Made by a program: the position numbers and the translations under genes. A stretch of DNA of 64,000 bases. Origin: Bradyrhizobium sp. RD5-C2 (lineage in GTDB: Bacteria > Pseudomonadota > Alphaproteobacteria > Rhizobiales > Xanthobacteraceae). How positions within the stretch are numbered: the stretch's first letter is position 1; every line of letters starts with the position of its first letter. Below the pieces are notes generated by a model. The model was not told the DNA's origin and did no database searches. It was given only the letters and a program-made list of their open reading frames with translations. Location of the stretch: contig NZ_BOVL01000020.1 in NCBI RefSeq assembly GCF_019972155.1, positions 344,147-408,146 of the forward strand, given 5' to 3'. This document shows positions 51,133 to 63,764 of this stretch, piece by piece.

Positions 51133-53020
51133 GCGAAGCAGCCTCTGCTAGTTCAGCCAATGGAAGGATCACGACAAATTCGGCACCATCAGGCATCAGG
51201 TTTCGCGCATGCAGCTCGCCGCCAAAGGAGCGCGCAATGTGGTTGGAGAGCATCAGGCCAAGGCCGAGCCCCTTGCCCGCGGGCTTGGTCGTCACGAACG
51301 GCTCGAACATGCGCTGCAGAACGTCGGGCTCGATCGCGGGGCCGCTGTTGCTGATCGCGATGCGGCAGCGGGCGGTCTGAGCCTCTTCCCTGTTCGCCCG
51401 GATCAGGATCGACTTCCGTTCCGCGCTCTCCACGGCATCCAGCGCGTTGGCCACGATGTTGCACAGCAGCTGCTCCAGCCGGGTCTGGTCGGCAACGACG
51501 CAGAGCTTTGCATCAACGTCGGTCACGACCGCCACGCCGCCTTCCTTGACGCGCCCGGCAAGTATCTTGAGCGATTCGGCCACAGCCTGTTCGACGGACA
51601 CCGCGTCGAGCGGGCTGCTCGACTTGTACGCGAAGACCCGCAGCTGGCTGGTCAAGCGCCCGAGCCTCCGCACCAGCTCGCCAATTCGGGTGAGATTTCC
51701 ACGCGCATCGCCGATCGACCCGCGGTCGACGAGCAGGACCGCATTGTCGGCAGCAGTCTGCAGGGCGGCCAGCGGCTGGTTCAGCTCATGGACGATGCCG
51801 GCCGACATCTGACCGAGGGCGGCGAGTTTGCCGGCATGAACGAGCTCATCCTGGGTCGCCCGCAACTCGGCGGTTCGTTCCTGCACCCTGGTCTCGAGCA
51901 TGTCGTTCGCCGTCTGTAACGCGGCCTGGCTGGCCAACCGTTGCTTGATCTCCCTGCGGCGCTGCTCGACCAGACCAAGCGCCAGCAGCGCAACGACGGC
52001 GGCGAGGCCCGAGATGACCCCGATGATGAGCGCAATCTGCCGTGTGGGCGCCTCGTCGTCGAGAAGGACGAGCTTCCACAGACCGCGGTTGATCGAGAGC
52101 TCGCTGACTGTGTAGGCGGTTCCGTTCTCCGCGATGATCCGCGAGGTACCGCTCTCGGACCGGGTGACGAAGCGCCATCCGAGCGGCGCCAGGTCGTGGT
52201 TTCCGTACGGTTTGGATCGCGCAATGTCGTCGCGTGTTTGAACCGACAGCGGAGCCATCGGGCGGTAACGCCACTCGTCGCGGGAGGCAAGTATCGTCAC
52301 CTGGCGTTCATCGAGAAGAAGTATGTCGTTCTCTGTGCTGCGCCACGCGCGCTCGAACGAATCCAGATTGACCTTGACGGTGGCGACCCCCTTCGTCGTT
52401 CCATCGTCCTTCAGGGCATAGGACAAATAGTAGCCGGCGCGCGCGGTCGTGATGCCGACACCGAAGAACGCCCCTCGGCCGCTCGCGAGCGCTTCGATCA
52501 TATAGGGGCGATACGACAGGTTTTCGCCGAGGGGAGTTCCGGGTTGGTCGAAATCGGCCGCAGCCAGCGTCGCGCCGGAGACGCCCAGCACATAGAGATT
52601 GTCGGCCCCGGCAAGCAAATTGATCGACTTCAGATAAAGGCTGACGCTTTGCTGCAGTGCAAGATCATTGGGAGATCCGAGCAGCCGAAACACATTCGGC
52701 GACGTCTCGAGCAGGGATGGGAGATACTCAAATCTCGAAAGATAGCCGTCGAGCCGGGCCGCCTCGACGGCCAGCCGCTGCTCGGCCGCAGCGTGCAAAT
52801 GGTCGAGTCCCCGGCGGAACGTCACTGCGTATCCAAGCCACGACGCGGCGGCGACCAGCGCAAGGGCAAATGCACCGCGAACGAGCCAGCGCGTGGGAAC
52901 AGATGCCAGCGAACCGACTTTGGCAGGCCCCTTGACGTTCGCCAGGGATGGAAGCTCCGTCATCTCGTGAACCAGCACAAACCGGGGAGCGCCGGCCACT
53001 GCGGACGACCACTCAGGCAT
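51125..53020 (-). CDS. dctB: C4-dicarboxylate sensor histidine kinase DctB
   Basis: This kinase of up to 631 residues has a first membrane segment (WLVRGAFALALVAAASWLGYAV), a periplasmic double-PAS/Cache sensor with YLSRFEYLPSLLETSPNV and YRPYMIEALASGRGAFFGVG, a second membrane segment (near IALIIGVISGLAAVVALLALGL), and a coiled coil. The kinase core follows with GQMSAGIVHELNQPLAAL and KGLGLGLMLSNHIARS. The layout is that of DctB, which senses succinate, malate and fumarate. The first ATG (53020) lies inside a cydB remnant's last codons, so the ATG at 52963 is a reasonable alternative start. Confidence 0.9.
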   Translation of the reverse strand: MPEWSSAVAGAPRFVLVHEMTELPSLANVKGPAKVGSLASVPTRWLVRGAFALALVAAASWLGYAVTFRRGLDHLHAAAEQRLAVEAARLDGYLSRFEYLPSLLETSPNVFRLLGSPNDLALQQSVSLYLKSINLLAGADNLYVLGVSGATLAAADFDQPGTPLGENLSYRPYMIEALASGRGAFFGVGITTARAGYYLSYALKDDGTTKGVATVKVNLDSFERAWRSTENDILLLDERQVTILASRDEWRYRPMAPLSVQTRDDIARSKPYGNHDLAPLGWRFVTRSESGTSRIIAENGTAYTVSELSINRGLWKLVLLDDEAPTRQIALIIGVISGLAAVVALLALGLVEQRRREIKQRLASQAALQTANDMLETRVQERTAELRATQDELVHAGKLAALGQMSAGIVHELNQPLAALQTAADNAVLLVDRGSIGDARGNLTRIGELVRRLGRLTSQLRVFAYKSSSPLDAVSVEQAVAESLKILAGRVKEGGVAVVTDVDAKLCVVADQTRLEQLLCNIVANALDAVESAERKSILIRANREEAQTARCRIAISNSGPAIEPDVLQRMFEPFVTTKPAGKGLGLGLMLSNHIARSFGGELHARNLMPDGAEFVVILPLAELAEAASHG

Positions 53021-53180
53021 GGCCCAACTCTATGGTCTTGCCTCGGAATAGGCGATAGGAAAATCCGGTGCAGGCGATGATGACCGGCAGCATCACGCAC
53101 ACCCGGATCAGGATGACCTTGAGTGTCTCGGGGCTGCTGGCGGCCTGCCAGACGGTGTGCCGGTCGATCACGACATTCAT
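53013..53180 (-). pseudogene. cydB: Remnant of cytochrome bd oxidase subunit II gene (cydB 3' end)
   Basis: A 55-codon open frame reads VWQAASSPETLKVILIRVCV, then MLPVIIACTGFSYRLFRGK, and stops. This is the last membrane segment and the terminal YxxFRGK of CydB. The rest of the roughly 330-380-residue protein is absent, and the frame begins 17 bases after the ndh gene. It ends overlapping the first possible ATG of dctB. It is most likely the scar of a deletion that removed the cyd genes; a small membrane peptide that is still translated cannot be excluded. Confidence 0.7.
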
Positions 53181-53196
53181 CTCCGCCGCACCTGCC

Positions 53197-54519
53197 TCAA
53201 TGGAGCTTGACGTGCGGCTCGGTCCGCCGCGTGATCAAGCGGGCCAACGTGTCAAGCGCCACCTTGGCCGAGCCATGCAGGGCGTACTCATGCATCTTGT
53301 AGAGTGACAGGTACATCATCCGGGCAACCAGCCCTTCGAACACGAGGCTGCCACCGACCAGTCCGCCCATCATCGATCCGACGGTGCTGAATTCGCCGAG
53401 CGAGACCAGGGAGCCGAAGTCGCGGTACCGATAATCCTTGAGCGTTTCGCCCCGCAGGTGCCGCGGAATCTGGGCATAGAGGTGAGACGCCTGCTGATGG
53501 GCCGCCTGTGCACGGGGCGGCACGTTGCCCCGCTCGCCCCATGAGCAGGCCGAGCAGTCGCCAATGGCGAAAATGTTCTCGTCACGCGTCGTCTGCAGCG
53601 TCGGCCGCACGACCAGTTGATTGATGCGATTGGTCTCGAGGCCGGCGATGTCCTTCAGGAAATCGGGCGCCTTGACGCCGGCAGCCCAGACGATCAGTTC
53701 GGCGGGGATGGTCCGTCCGTCCGTCAGGCTCACATGCTCGGAACCAACTTCGGAGACCTTCGCGCCGGCCAGAACATGGACGCCGAGCTTGACAAGAAGC
53801 TTCTCGGTTTCGCTCGAAACCCGGTCGGGCAATGCCGGGAGCACCCGGTCGGCGGCTTCGATCAGCGTGATCCTGATGTCGTTCTGCGCATCGACCTGAT
53901 CGAGCCCGTACGCGACCACTTCCCGCGTCGTTCGATGCAGCTCCGCGGCTAGTTCGACACCGGTCGCCCCGGCGCCGATGATTGCGACTTTCAGCTGGTG
54001 CTCCGCGACAGGCGATGATTGGGCATGGGCGCGGATGCACGCATTGACCATTCGTTCGTGAAACCGCTTTGCATCGGCCTGCGACTCCAGCTTGATCGCG
54101 TGCTCGACGACGCCAGGCGTGCCGAAGTCGTTATTCTGACTGCCGACAGCAACGACAAGAACGTCATAGTCGACGGTCCGCTTCGGTGTCACTTCACGGC
54201 CTTCGGCATCGAGATAGGGCGCCACCAGCACCTGACGTCGCTCCCGATCGATTCCGATCATCTCCCCGATCCGGTAGCGGAATCCATGCCAGTAGGATTG
54301 CGCGAGATAGTCGACTTCGTGCGCAGCGATATCCATGCTGCCGGCGGCGATTTCGTGAAGCTTCGGCTTCCACACATGGGTGCGGTTCCGCTCGATCAAC
54401 GTGACCTCGAGCTTCCCCTTGCGACCGTATTTGTCGCCGAGGCTGGTCGCGAGTTCCAACCCGCCCGCTCCGCCTCCGACGATCACGACCCGGGGTTTTC
54501 CCGATTGCGCCTCACTCAT
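53197..54519 (-). CDS. ndh: Type II NADH:quinone oxidoreductase (NDH-2)
   Basis: This 440-residue FAD enzyme oxidises NADH and reduces quinone without pumping protons, at the cytoplasmic face of the membrane. The FAD motif VVIVGGGAGGLELATSL starts near residue 11. The NAD motif VAIIGAGATGVELAAEL is near 165, and IFAIGDCSACSWGERGNVPPRAQAAHQQA is the typical second flavin segment. The C-terminal SLYKMHEYALHG is the expected amphipathic tail. Its context with a cydB remnant suggests an ancestral NDH-2/bd oxidase pair; here it may relieve NADH pressure from malate and pyruvate oxidation. Confidence 0.93.
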   Translation of the reverse strand: MSEAQSGKPRVVIVGGGAGGLELATSLGDKYGRKGKLEVTLIERNRTHVWKPKLHEIAAGSMDIAAHEVDYLAQSYWHGFRYRIGEMIGIDRERRQVLVAPYLDAEGREVTPKRTVDYDVLVVAVGSQNNDFGTPGVVEHAIKLESQADAKRFHERMVNACIRAHAQSSPVAEHQLKVAIIGAGATGVELAAELHRTTREVVAYGLDQVDAQNDIRITLIEAADRVLPALPDRVSSETEKLLVKLGVHVLAGAKVSEVGSEHVSLTDGRTIPAELIVWAAGVKAPDFLKDIAGLETNRINQLVVRPTLQTTRDENIFAIGDCSACSWGERGNVPPRAQAAHQQASHLYAQIPRHLRGETLKDYRYRDFGSLVSLGEFSTVGSMMGGLVGGSLVFEGLVARMMYLSLYKMHEYALHGSAKVALDTLARLITRRTEPHVKLH

Positions 54520-54569
54520 GATGGCCTCGACCGAACGCGTTCACAGCCCACCCAATCGTGTGCTCTGGA

Positions 54570-56849
<2,280 letters not shown>

Positions 56850-56874
56850 ATTCCCCAACTTGATCTCTTCGTTC

Positions 56875-56900
56875 GAGGGGCCGATCTAGGCCGCCCCCTC
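56875..56900. other. Inverted repeat between phaB and maeB
   Basis: GAGGGG and CCCCTC (6-bp stem) enclose a region that can also form a GGCC palindrome. It is about 26 bases upstream of the maeB ATG and 52 bases after the phaB stop. It may be an attenuator or processing hairpin; no T-run follows. Confidence 0.35.
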
Positions 56901-56951
56901 GCGTTCATCTCACCCTCGGCCGGGCGACCGCGTCCACATTGCCGGACCAAC

Positions 56952-57677
56952 TCAGACCACGTGCTGGCCGCCGTTTGCTGAAATCGTCGAGCCCGTGATG
57001 AAGCCGGCATCGTCGGAGGCCAGGAACAGCACCGCACGCGCGATCTCCTGCGGTTCACCGAGGCGGCCGACCGGGATCTGAGGCAGGATGTTCTTGGCCA
57101 CGATGTCCGGGTTGATCGCCTTGACCATCTCGGTGGCGATATAGCCGGGACAGATCGCGTTGACGGTGATGCCGGCGCGCGCGCCTTCCTGGGCCAGCGC
57201 TTTCACGAATCCGATGTCGCCTGCCTTGGCGGCGGAGTAGTTGACCTGTCCCATCTGGCCCTTCTGGCCGTTGATCGAGGAAATGCAGATCACCCGTCCG
57301 AACTTCCGCTCACGCATCCCTTCCCACACCGGTCGCGTCATGTTGAACAGCGAGTTCAGGTTGGTGTTGATGACCGCGTACCATTGCTCCGGCGTCATCT
57401 TGTGGAACATGCCGTCCTTGGTGATACCCGCATTGTTGACCAGCACGTCCACCGGACCGAGATCGGCCTCGACCTGCTTCAGACCGGCGACGCAGGCCTC
57501 GTAGTTCGAGACGTCCCATTTGTAGACGTTGATGCCGGTCTGGCTCTTGAACCTGGCGGCCGCCTCATCGTTGCCGGCGTAGCTCGCGGCCACCTTGTAG
57601 CCGGCCGCCTTAAGCGCGACCGAGATCGCCTCGCCGATGCCTCGCGTTCCGCCGGTCACCACTGCAACCTTCGACAT
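56952..57677 (-). CDS. phaB: Acetoacetyl-CoA reductase PhaB
   Basis: This 241-residue short-chain dehydrogenase reduces acetoacetyl-CoA to (R)-3-hydroxybutyryl-CoA. It has the cofactor motif VTGGTRGIG, the NNAG motif, the catalytic serine in CISSINGQKGQMGQ, and YSAAKAG with catalytic Tyr and Lys. The sequence around NGQKGQMGQVNYSAAK and the C-terminus FITGSTISANGGQHV are diagnostic of PhaB rather than FabG. It is 108 bases after phaA. Confidence 0.94.
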   Translation of the reverse strand: MSKVAVVTGGTRGIGEAISVALKAAGYKVAASYAGNDEAAARFKSQTGINVYKWDVSNYEACVAGLKQVEADLGPVDVLVNNAGITKDGMFHKMTPEQWYAVINTNLNSLFNMTRPVWEGMRERKFGRVICISSINGQKGQMGQVNYSAAKAGDIGFVKALAQEGARAGITVNAICPGYIATEMVKAINPDIVAKNILPQIPVGRLGEPQEIARAVLFLASDDAGFITGSTISANGGQHVV

Positions 57678-57785
57678 GATCTCCTCCTGATCGGTTCGTT
57701 TTCTATTCGCGCGCCGCCGTCTCTCACGGTCGGCTGGTGCCGGCCGCGCCTTGTTCGGATCGAACCCGGGTGGGCCTGCGCCGGT

Positions 57786-58958
57786 TCAGCGCTCGACTGT
57801 CAGGGCGACGCCCATGCCCCCGCCGATGCACAGCGTGGCGAGGCCCTTCTTCGCACCGCGCTTCTGCATCTCGAACAGCAGCGTCGTCAGAACACGCGCA
57901 CCGGACGCGCCGATCGGATGGCCGATCGCGATGGCGCCGCCGTTCACGTTCACGATCGCCGGATCCCACCCCATGTCCTTGTTGACGGCGATGGCCTGGG
58001 CGGCGAAGGCTTCGTTGGCCTCGACGAGGTCGAGATCCCGGACCTTCCAGCCGGCCTTTTCCAGCGCCTTGCGCGATGCCGGAATTGGCCCCGAGCCCAT
58101 GACCGCGGGATCGACTCCGGCGGTGGCCCACGAGACGATCTTCGCCAGCGGCGTGAGGCCGCGCCTGCTGGCTTCATCCGCACTCATCAAGACCAGCGCG
58201 GCCGCACCGTCGTTGAGACCCGACGCGTTGCCGGCGGTCACCGTGCCTTCCTTGTTGAAAGCGGGCTTCAGCTTCGCAAGCGCGTCCAGCGTCGTGCCCG
58301 GGCGAATGTACTCATCCTGGTCAACGACGACGTCTCCCTTTCGGGTCTTGACGGTGACCGGAACGATCTCGTCCTTGAACCGGCCGCCCTTCTGTGCATC
58401 CTCGGCCTTGTTCTGCGAGCCGGTTGCGAACGCATCCTGCTCTTCCCTCGTGATCTGCCATCTGGCAGCGATATTCTCCGCCGTGACGCCCATGTGGTAG
58501 CCGTGGAAGGCGTCCATCAGGCCGTCCTTCAGCATGGAATCGACGAACTTGACGTCGCCCATCTTGGTACCGCCGCGCATATGCGACAGATGCGGCGCCA
58601 TCGACATGGACTCCATGCCGCCGGCGACGATGATCCTGGCGTCGCCATTGGCGATCTGCTGCAGGCCCAACGCGACCGACCGCAGGCCCGAGCCGCAGAG
58701 CTGGTTCATGCCCCACGCCGTCTTCTCCTGCGGGATGCCGGCCGCCATGGCGGCCTGCCGCGCCGGGTTCTGTCCCTCACCGCCGGACAACACCTGCCCC
58801 AGGATGACCTCGTCGACATCTTCCGGCGACACCTTGGCGCGCTCAAGCGCACCCTTGATCGCGATCGCGCCGAGTTCGTGAGCGGGTACCGTCCCGAACG
58901 CTCCGTTGAACGAGCCCACCGCTGTCCGCGCCGCGGAAACAACAACCACGTCCGTCAT
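57786..58958 (-). CDS. phaA: Acetyl-CoA C-acetyltransferase (beta-ketothiolase) PhaA
   Basis: This 390-residue thiolase condenses two acetyl-CoA to acetoacetyl-CoA. The nucleophile Cys is in [12 protein letters not shown], the conserved histidine in [16 protein letters not shown], and the second cysteine in [11 protein letters not shown]. Length is standard. The ATG at 58958 is preferred to a TTG two codons upstream. It is 67 bases downstream of dctA and precedes phaB, giving the classical phaAB pair. Confidence 0.94.
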   Translation of the reverse strand: MTDVVVVSAARTAVGSFNGAFGTVPAHELGAIAIKGALERAKVSPEDVDEVILGQVLSGGEGQNPARQAAMAAGIPQEKTAWGMNQLCGSGLRSVALGLQQIANGDARIIVAGGMESMSMAPHLSHMRGGTKMGDVKFVDSMLKDGLMDAFHGYHMGVTAENIAARWQITREEQDAFATGSQNKAEDAQKGGRFKDEIVPVTVKTRKGDVVVDQDEYIRPGTTLDALAKLKPAFNKEGTVTAGNASGLNDGAAALVLMSADEASRRGLTPLAKIVSWATAGVDPAVMGSGPIPASRKALEKAGWKVRDLDLVEANEAFAAQAIAVNKDMGWDPAIVNVNGGAIAIGHPIGASGARVLTTLLFEMQKRGAKKGLATLCIGGGMGVALTVER

Positions 58959-59025
58959 GACCAACTCCCTTGATGTAGCTCTGATGAACCGGCGGCGATC
59001 GTCGACGACGACCCTCCGTACTCGC

Positions 59026-60360
59026 CTAACCCGTCGTTACCGCCACCTCGATGTCGCTCGGATCAATGTCCTGATCGAGCCCGGCACGCAGCTTCTCGCG
59101 GTCGAGCTCGCCTTCCCACCACGCCACGACGACGCAAGCGACACCGTTGCCGCACAGATTGGTCAGAGCCCGGCATTCGCTCATGAACTTGTCGATGCCG
59201 AGCACGATCGCCATGCCGGGAAGCAGCTCCGGCCTGACTGCCGCCAGCGTACCTGCGAGCGTGATGAAGCCGGCGCCTGTAATTCCCGAGGCGCCCTTCG
59301 ACGTCAGCATGGCAACGATGAGGATGGTCATCTGCTCGCCGAAGCTGAGATCGACATTCATCGCCTGAGCGATGAACAGCGTCGCCAGGGTCATGTAGAT
59401 GTTAGTGCCGTCGAGGTTGAAGGAATAGCCGGTCGGCACGACGAGACCGACGACCGACTTGGAACAGCCGAGACGCTCGAGCTTTTCCATCAGCTGCGGC
59501 AGCGCGCTTTCCGAGGATGACGTGCCGAGCACGATCAGCAGCTCGTCCTTGATGTATTTGAGGAACTTGAAGATCGAGAAGCCGGCAATCCGGGCGATAA
59601 TGCCGAGCCCGACGACCACGAACAGCATCGCGGTGAGATAGAAGGTCGCGATCAGGCCGGCGAGATTGCCGAGCGCCTGGGGACCGTAGCGGCCGATCGT
59701 ATAGGCCATCGCGCCAAAGGCGCCAATCGGCGCGACCTTGACGACGATCGAGATGACGCCGAACATCGCATGCGCGACGTCGTCGATCATCGAGCGGACG
59801 GTGTGAGCCCGTTCGCCGAGCCCCATCAGCGCGAAGCCGAACAGGATGGCGAACAGCAGAACCTGCAGGATCTCGCCCTGGGCGAACGCTCCGACCACCG
59901 TGTCCGGAATGATGTGCAGGACGAAGTCCACCGACTTCATCTCGCTCGCCTGCTTGGCATAGCCGGCGACCGCCGCGGCGTTCGACTGGCCCTGGAATCC
60001 CCTTCCAGGATGCAGCACGTTAGCGACGATCAGGCCCAACGCCAGCGCAAAGGTCGAGACGACCTCGAAGTAGACCAGCGACTTGATCGCGACGCGGCCG
60101 ACCTTCTTCACTTCGGAAATGTGGGCGATCCCCGAAACCACCGTGCAGAAGATGATCGGTGCAATCGCCATCTTGATGAGCTTGACGAAGCCGTCGCCCA
60201 TCGCCTTGATCCAGTCGTTCTTGGCCAGATCAGGCCAGAGCCAGCCGACAATGACGCCGAACACGATCGCCGCGAGCACCTGAACGTAGAGGATCCGGTA
60301 GAACGGCTTCTTCTGCGTGACGGGCACCGTTCCGGACGTCGCGGTGGTCGCTCCAGACAT
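59026..60360 (-). CDS. dctA: C4-dicarboxylate:cation symporter DctA
   Basis: This 444-residue inner-membrane carrier imports succinate, fumarate and malate. The opening [24 protein letters not shown], the hairpin region [21 protein letters not shown] and the substrate block [23 protein letters not shown] identify the DAACS family and the DctA clade, and the C-terminal [16 protein letters not shown] agrees. The ATG at 60360 is used. It follows lpdA by 47 bases and precedes phaA by 67. Regulators dctB and dctD lie about 6 kb away in the same run, rather than divergently next to dctA as in classical rhizobial dct loci. Confidence 0.94.
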   Translation of the reverse strand: MSGATTATSGTVPVTQKKPFYRILYVQVLAAIVFGVIVGWLWPDLAKNDWIKAMGDGFVKLIKMAIAPIIFCTVVSGIAHISEVKKVGRVAIKSLVYFEVVSTFALALGLIVANVLHPGRGFQGQSNAAAVAGYAKQASEMKSVDFVLHIIPDTVVGAFAQGEILQVLLFAILFGFALMGLGERAHTVRSMIDDVAHAMFGVISIVVKVAPIGAFGAMAYTIGRYGPQALGNLAGLIATFYLTAMLFVVVGLGIIARIAGFSIFKFLKYIKDELLIVLGTSSSESALPQLMEKLERLGCSKSVVGLVVPTGYSFNLDGTNIYMTLATLFIAQAMNVDLSFGEQMTILIVAMLTSKGASGITGAGFITLAGTLAAVRPELLPGMAIVLGIDKFMSECRALTNLCGNGVACVVVAWWEGELDREKLRAGLDQDIDPSDIEVAVTTG

Positions 60361-60407
60361 TGTGTCTTCTCCTGATCTTTCTGTGCCTGCGCATCGGCAG
60401 GCCAACG

Positions 60408-62153
60408 TCATTTCTTCTTTTGTGGCGGCAGATCGGTGCAGTGGCCTTCAAAGACCTCCGCCGCCATGCCGATCGACTCGCCGAGCGTCGGGTGCGGATG
60501 AATGGTCTTGCCGATATCCGCCGGCTCGCATCCCATCTCGATCGCCAGGCAGACCTCGCTGATGAGATCGCCCGCATGCGTGCCGACGATCCCGCCGCCG
60601 ATCACGCGATGGGTCGTCGTGTCGAACAGCAGTTTGGTGAAACCTTCGTCGCGTCCGTTGGCGATGGCTCGGCCCGACGCCGCCCAGGGGAACACCGCCT
60701 TGCCGACCTTGATGCCCTCGGCCTTGCACTGCTCCTCGGTCTTGCCGGCCCAGGCCACTTCGGGATCGGTGTAGGCGACGGACGGAATCTGCCGCGCGTC
60801 GAAATACGACTTCTCGCCATGGGCCACTTCGGCCGCGACATGGCCTTCATGCACAGCCTTGTGCGCCAGCATCGGCTGCCCGACGATGTCGCCGATCGCA
60901 AAGATGTGCGCCACGTTGGTGCGCATCTGCCTGTCGACGTCGATGAAGCCGCGATCCGTGACCGCGACACCGGCCTTCTCGGCGCCGATCTTCTTGCCGT
61001 TCGGGCTGCGGCCGACCGACACCAGAACGAGATCATAGAGCTGCGGTCCGGCCGGCGCCTGATCGCCTTCGAAGCTGACCTCGATCCCGGCTTCGGTCGC
61101 CTTCCCGCCGACCGTCTTGGTCTTCAGCATCACTCTGTCGAAGCGATGCGTGTTCATCTTGTCCCAGACCTTGACAAGGTCCCGGTCGGCGCCCTGCATC
61201 AGGCCATCGAGCATCTCGACCACGTCGATGCGCGTGCCGAGCGTCGAATAGACCGTCGCCATTTCGAGCCCGATGATGCCGCCGCCGACCACCAGCATGC
61301 GCTTCGGGATCGACTTCAGCTGCAACGCGCCGGTCGAATCGACGATACGGGGGTCTTCCGGCAGGAACGGCAGCTTCACCGCCTGGCTACCCGCAGCGAT
61401 GATCGCCTTGGCGAACTTGACCGTCTTCCTGCCGCCCGCCGTGGCAACCTCGAGATGATGCGGATCGAGGAAGGTGCCGACGCCGGTCACCACCTCAACC
61501 TTACGGGCCTTTGCCATCCCGGCGAGACCGCCCGTCAGCTTCTTGATCACACCGTCCTTGAACGCGCGCAGTTTGCCCAGATCAATCTGCGGCGCGCCGA
61601 AGGAAATCCCATGGTCGGGAAGATGCTTGACCTCGTCGACGACCGACGCGGTATGCAGCAGCGCCTTGCTCGGGATGCAGCCGACATTCAGACACACGCC
61701 GCCCAGCGTGTCGTAACGCTCGACCAGCACGGTCTTCATGCCGAGATCGGCGGCACGGAAGGCGGCCGAATAGCCGCCGGGACCGGCGCCCAGCACCAGC
61801 ATCTCGCATTCGATCTCGGCCTTGCCGGAATAGGACGCCGCGGCGGGCGCGACCGGCGGCGGAGCGGCGGCCGGTTGCGCAGCTGGTGCGGGCGCCGGCG
61901 CAGCCGCGGCACCCGCGGTCTCCAGCACGAGGATCGTCGATCCCTCGCTGACCTTGTCGTCGACCTTGACCTTGATCTCCTTGACCACGCCGGCGTGCGA
62001 GGACGGAATCTCCATCGACGCCTTGTCGGACTCGACCATGATAAGGCTGGTGTCGACCGCGACGGTCTCGCCGGCCTTCACCAGGACCTCGATCACCGCC
62101 ACGTCCTTGAAGTCGCCGATATCAGGGACCTTGACCTCGATCTGCTGAGCCAT
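60408..62153 (-). CDS. lpdA: Dihydrolipoyl dehydrogenase with N-terminal lipoyl domain (E3 of pyruvate dehydrogenase)
   Basis: This 581-residue enzyme has an N-terminal lipoyl domain (lysine in [11 protein letters not shown]), an Ala/Pro-rich linker (about 85-115), and the E3 flavoprotein with FAD motif [20 protein letters not shown], redox cysteines in [16 protein letters not shown] motif [12 protein letters not shown] and the C-terminal histidine-glutamate pair in HPHPTLGES. The fused lipoyl domain is found in some bacteria in place of a third E2 lipoyl domain. It follows aceF by 17 bases. Confidence 0.94.
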   Translation of the reverse strand: MAQQIEVKVPDIGDFKDVAVIEVLVKAGETVAVDTSLIMVESDKASMEIPSSHAGVVKEIKVKVDDKVSEGSTILVLETAGAAAAPAPAPAAQPAAAPPPVAPAAASYSGKAEIECEMLVLGAGPGGYSAAFRAADLGMKTVLVERYDTLGGVCLNVGCIPSKALLHTASVVDEVKHLPDHGISFGAPQIDLGKLRAFKDGVIKKLTGGLAGMAKARKVEVVTGVGTFLDPHHLEVATAGGRKTVKFAKAIIAAGSQAVKLPFLPEDPRIVDSTGALQLKSIPKRMLVVGGGIIGLEMATVYSTLGTRIDVVEMLDGLMQGADRDLVKVWDKMNTHRFDRVMLKTKTVGGKATEAGIEVSFEGDQAPAGPQLYDLVLVSVGRSPNGKKIGAEKAGVAVTDRGFIDVDRQMRTNVAHIFAIGDIVGQPMLAHKAVHEGHVAAEVAHGEKSYFDARQIPSVAYTDPEVAWAGKTEEQCKAEGIKVGKAVFPWAASGRAIANGRDEGFTKLLFDTTTHRVIGGGIVGTHAGDLISEVCLAIEMGCEPADIGKTIHPHPTLGESIGMAAEVFEGHCTDLPPQKKK

Positions 62154-62170
62154 GCTGCTCTCCCCCGATC

Positions 62171-63742
62171 TCAGAACAACACGCGCCGGAGATCGGCGAG
62201 TACATTGGCGAAGTAGACGTTGAAGCGTGCAGCGGCCGCGCCGTCGATGACGCGGTGATCCCAGGACAGCGACAGCGGCAGCGTGAGGCGCGAGGTCCAG
62301 GCCTTGCCGTCGGCCGAATGCTGCTTCCAGTAACCCTTGCACACGCCCATGATGGCGACCTCGGGCGCGTTGATGATCGGCGTGAAATAGATGCCGCCGA
62401 TGCCGCCGAGTGACGAGATCGAGAACGTTCCGCCCTGCATCTGGTCGGGCTTGATCTTGCCCTCGCGCGCGAGCTTGGCGAGTGCATTCATCTCGTTCGC
62501 GATCTCCGGCACCGATTTCTTGTCGGCATCGCGGATCACCGGCACCATCAGCCCGTTCGGCGTGTCGGCGGCAAAGCCGATGTGCCAGTAGTTCTTGTAG
62601 ACCAGCGTATCGCCGTCGAGGCTGGCATTGAACTCGGGGAACTTCTTCAGCGTCGCGACGGCTGCCTTCACCATGAACGGCAGCAGCGAGAGCTTCACGC
62701 CGCTCTTCTCCAGCTCCTTGTTCATCTTGACCCGGAATTGCTCGAGCTCGGTGATGTCAGCCTCGTCGTGGGTCGTGACATGCGGAATGACGACCCAGTT
62801 GCGGTGCAGGTTGGCCGCGGAGATCTTCTTGATGCGGCCGAGCTCCTTGCGCTCGACCGGCCCGAACTTCGCGAAGTCGACCTTGGGCCAGGGCAACAGG
62901 TCGATGCCGCCTACGCCGCTTCCCCCGCCTGCGGCCGCAGCCTGCGGTTTGGCGGCAGGCGTGCCACCCTTGGCAAAACCCTCGACGTCTTCGCGCACGA
63001 TGCGGCCGTGATTGCCCGAGCCCTTGACCATGCCGAGATCAACGCCCAGTTCGCGCGCCAGCTTGCGCACCGCAGGGCCGGCATAAGCGAGCGCAAAGGC
63101 CTTCTCGTCGACGGCGCCGGCTTGTGCCGGAGGAGCGGCGGTGGCTGCCGACGATGCCGGTGCCGGCGCCGCCGTGACGGCGGGAGCCACCGCGGATGCG
63201 TTGCTTGTTGCAAGCACCAGGATGATTGCGCCCTCGCTGACCTTGTCACCCGTCTTCACCTTGATCTCGCGCACGGTGCCCGAGAGCGGCGCCGGCACTT
63301 CCATCGTCGCCTTGTCCGACTCGAGCGCGATCAGCGGATCCTCGGCCTTGACGCTGTCGCCGGGCTTCACGAAGATTTCGATCACCGGCACGTCCTTGAA
63401 GTCGCCGATGTCGGGGACACGGACCTCGGCGATACCCGCCGGCGCGCTGACCGGCGACGGCGGCGCGCTGACGACAGGCCGCGTTTCGCCCTGCTCGGCG
63501 CCCGCGCCCTCGAACTGCACGATCACTGCGCCTTCGCTGACCTTGTCACCGACCTTGACGACCACCGACTTCACCACGCCGTCGCGCGGCGACGGCACTT
63601 CCATTGTCGCCTTGTCGGACTCCAGCGCAACCAGCGGATCCTCGGCCTTGACGCTGTCGCCAGGCTTGACGAAGACCTCAATCACCGGGACGTCCTTGAA
63701 GTCACCGATATCGGGAACCTTGATGTCGATCAGACCACTCAT
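62171..63742 (-). CDS. aceF: Dihydrolipoamide acetyltransferase (E2 of pyruvate dehydrogenase)
   Basis: This 523-residue protein has two lipoyl domains with near-identical sequence ([11 protein letters not shown] and [11 protein letters not shown]), joined by Ala/Pro linkers, an E3/E1-binding domain ([33 protein letters not shown]) and the catalytic domain ending [17 protein letters not shown] with the conserved histidine. It transfers the acetyl group to CoA. The two lipoyl-coding segments (about 63290-63410 and 63590-63710) are close repeats at DNA level. A third lipoyl domain is carried by LpdA. Confidence 0.94.
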   Translation of the reverse strand: MSGLIDIKVPDIGDFKDVPVIEVFVKPGDSVKAEDPLVALESDKATMEVPSPRDGVVKSVVVKVGDKVSEGAVIVQFEGAGAEQGETRPVVSAPPSPVSAPAGIAEVRVPDIGDFKDVPVIEIFVKPGDSVKAEDPLIALESDKATMEVPAPLSGTVREIKVKTGDKVSEGAIILVLATSNASAVAPAVTAAPAPASSAATAAPPAQAGAVDEKAFALAYAGPAVRKLARELGVDLGMVKGSGNHGRIVREDVEGFAKGGTPAAKPQAAAAGGGSGVGGIDLLPWPKVDFAKFGPVERKELGRIKKISAANLHRNWVVIPHVTTHDEADITELEQFRVKMNKELEKSGVKLSLLPFMVKAAVATLKKFPEFNASLDGDTLVYKNYWHIGFAADTPNGLMVPVIRDADKKSVPEIANEMNALAKLAREGKIKPDQMQGGTFSISSLGGIGGIYFTPIINAPEVAIMGVCKGYWKQHSADGKAWTSRLTLPLSLSWDHRVIDGAAAARFNVYFANVLADLRRVLF

Positions 63743-63764
63743 CGCTCTGCCCTCGGCCCCTGCC

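Noticed and set aside
60391-60403. Candidate -24/-12 element (GGCCTGCCGATGC on the minus strand) in front of dctA
   Set aside because: The GG and GC elements are separated by 9 bases instead of 10, and the flanking consensus is poor.
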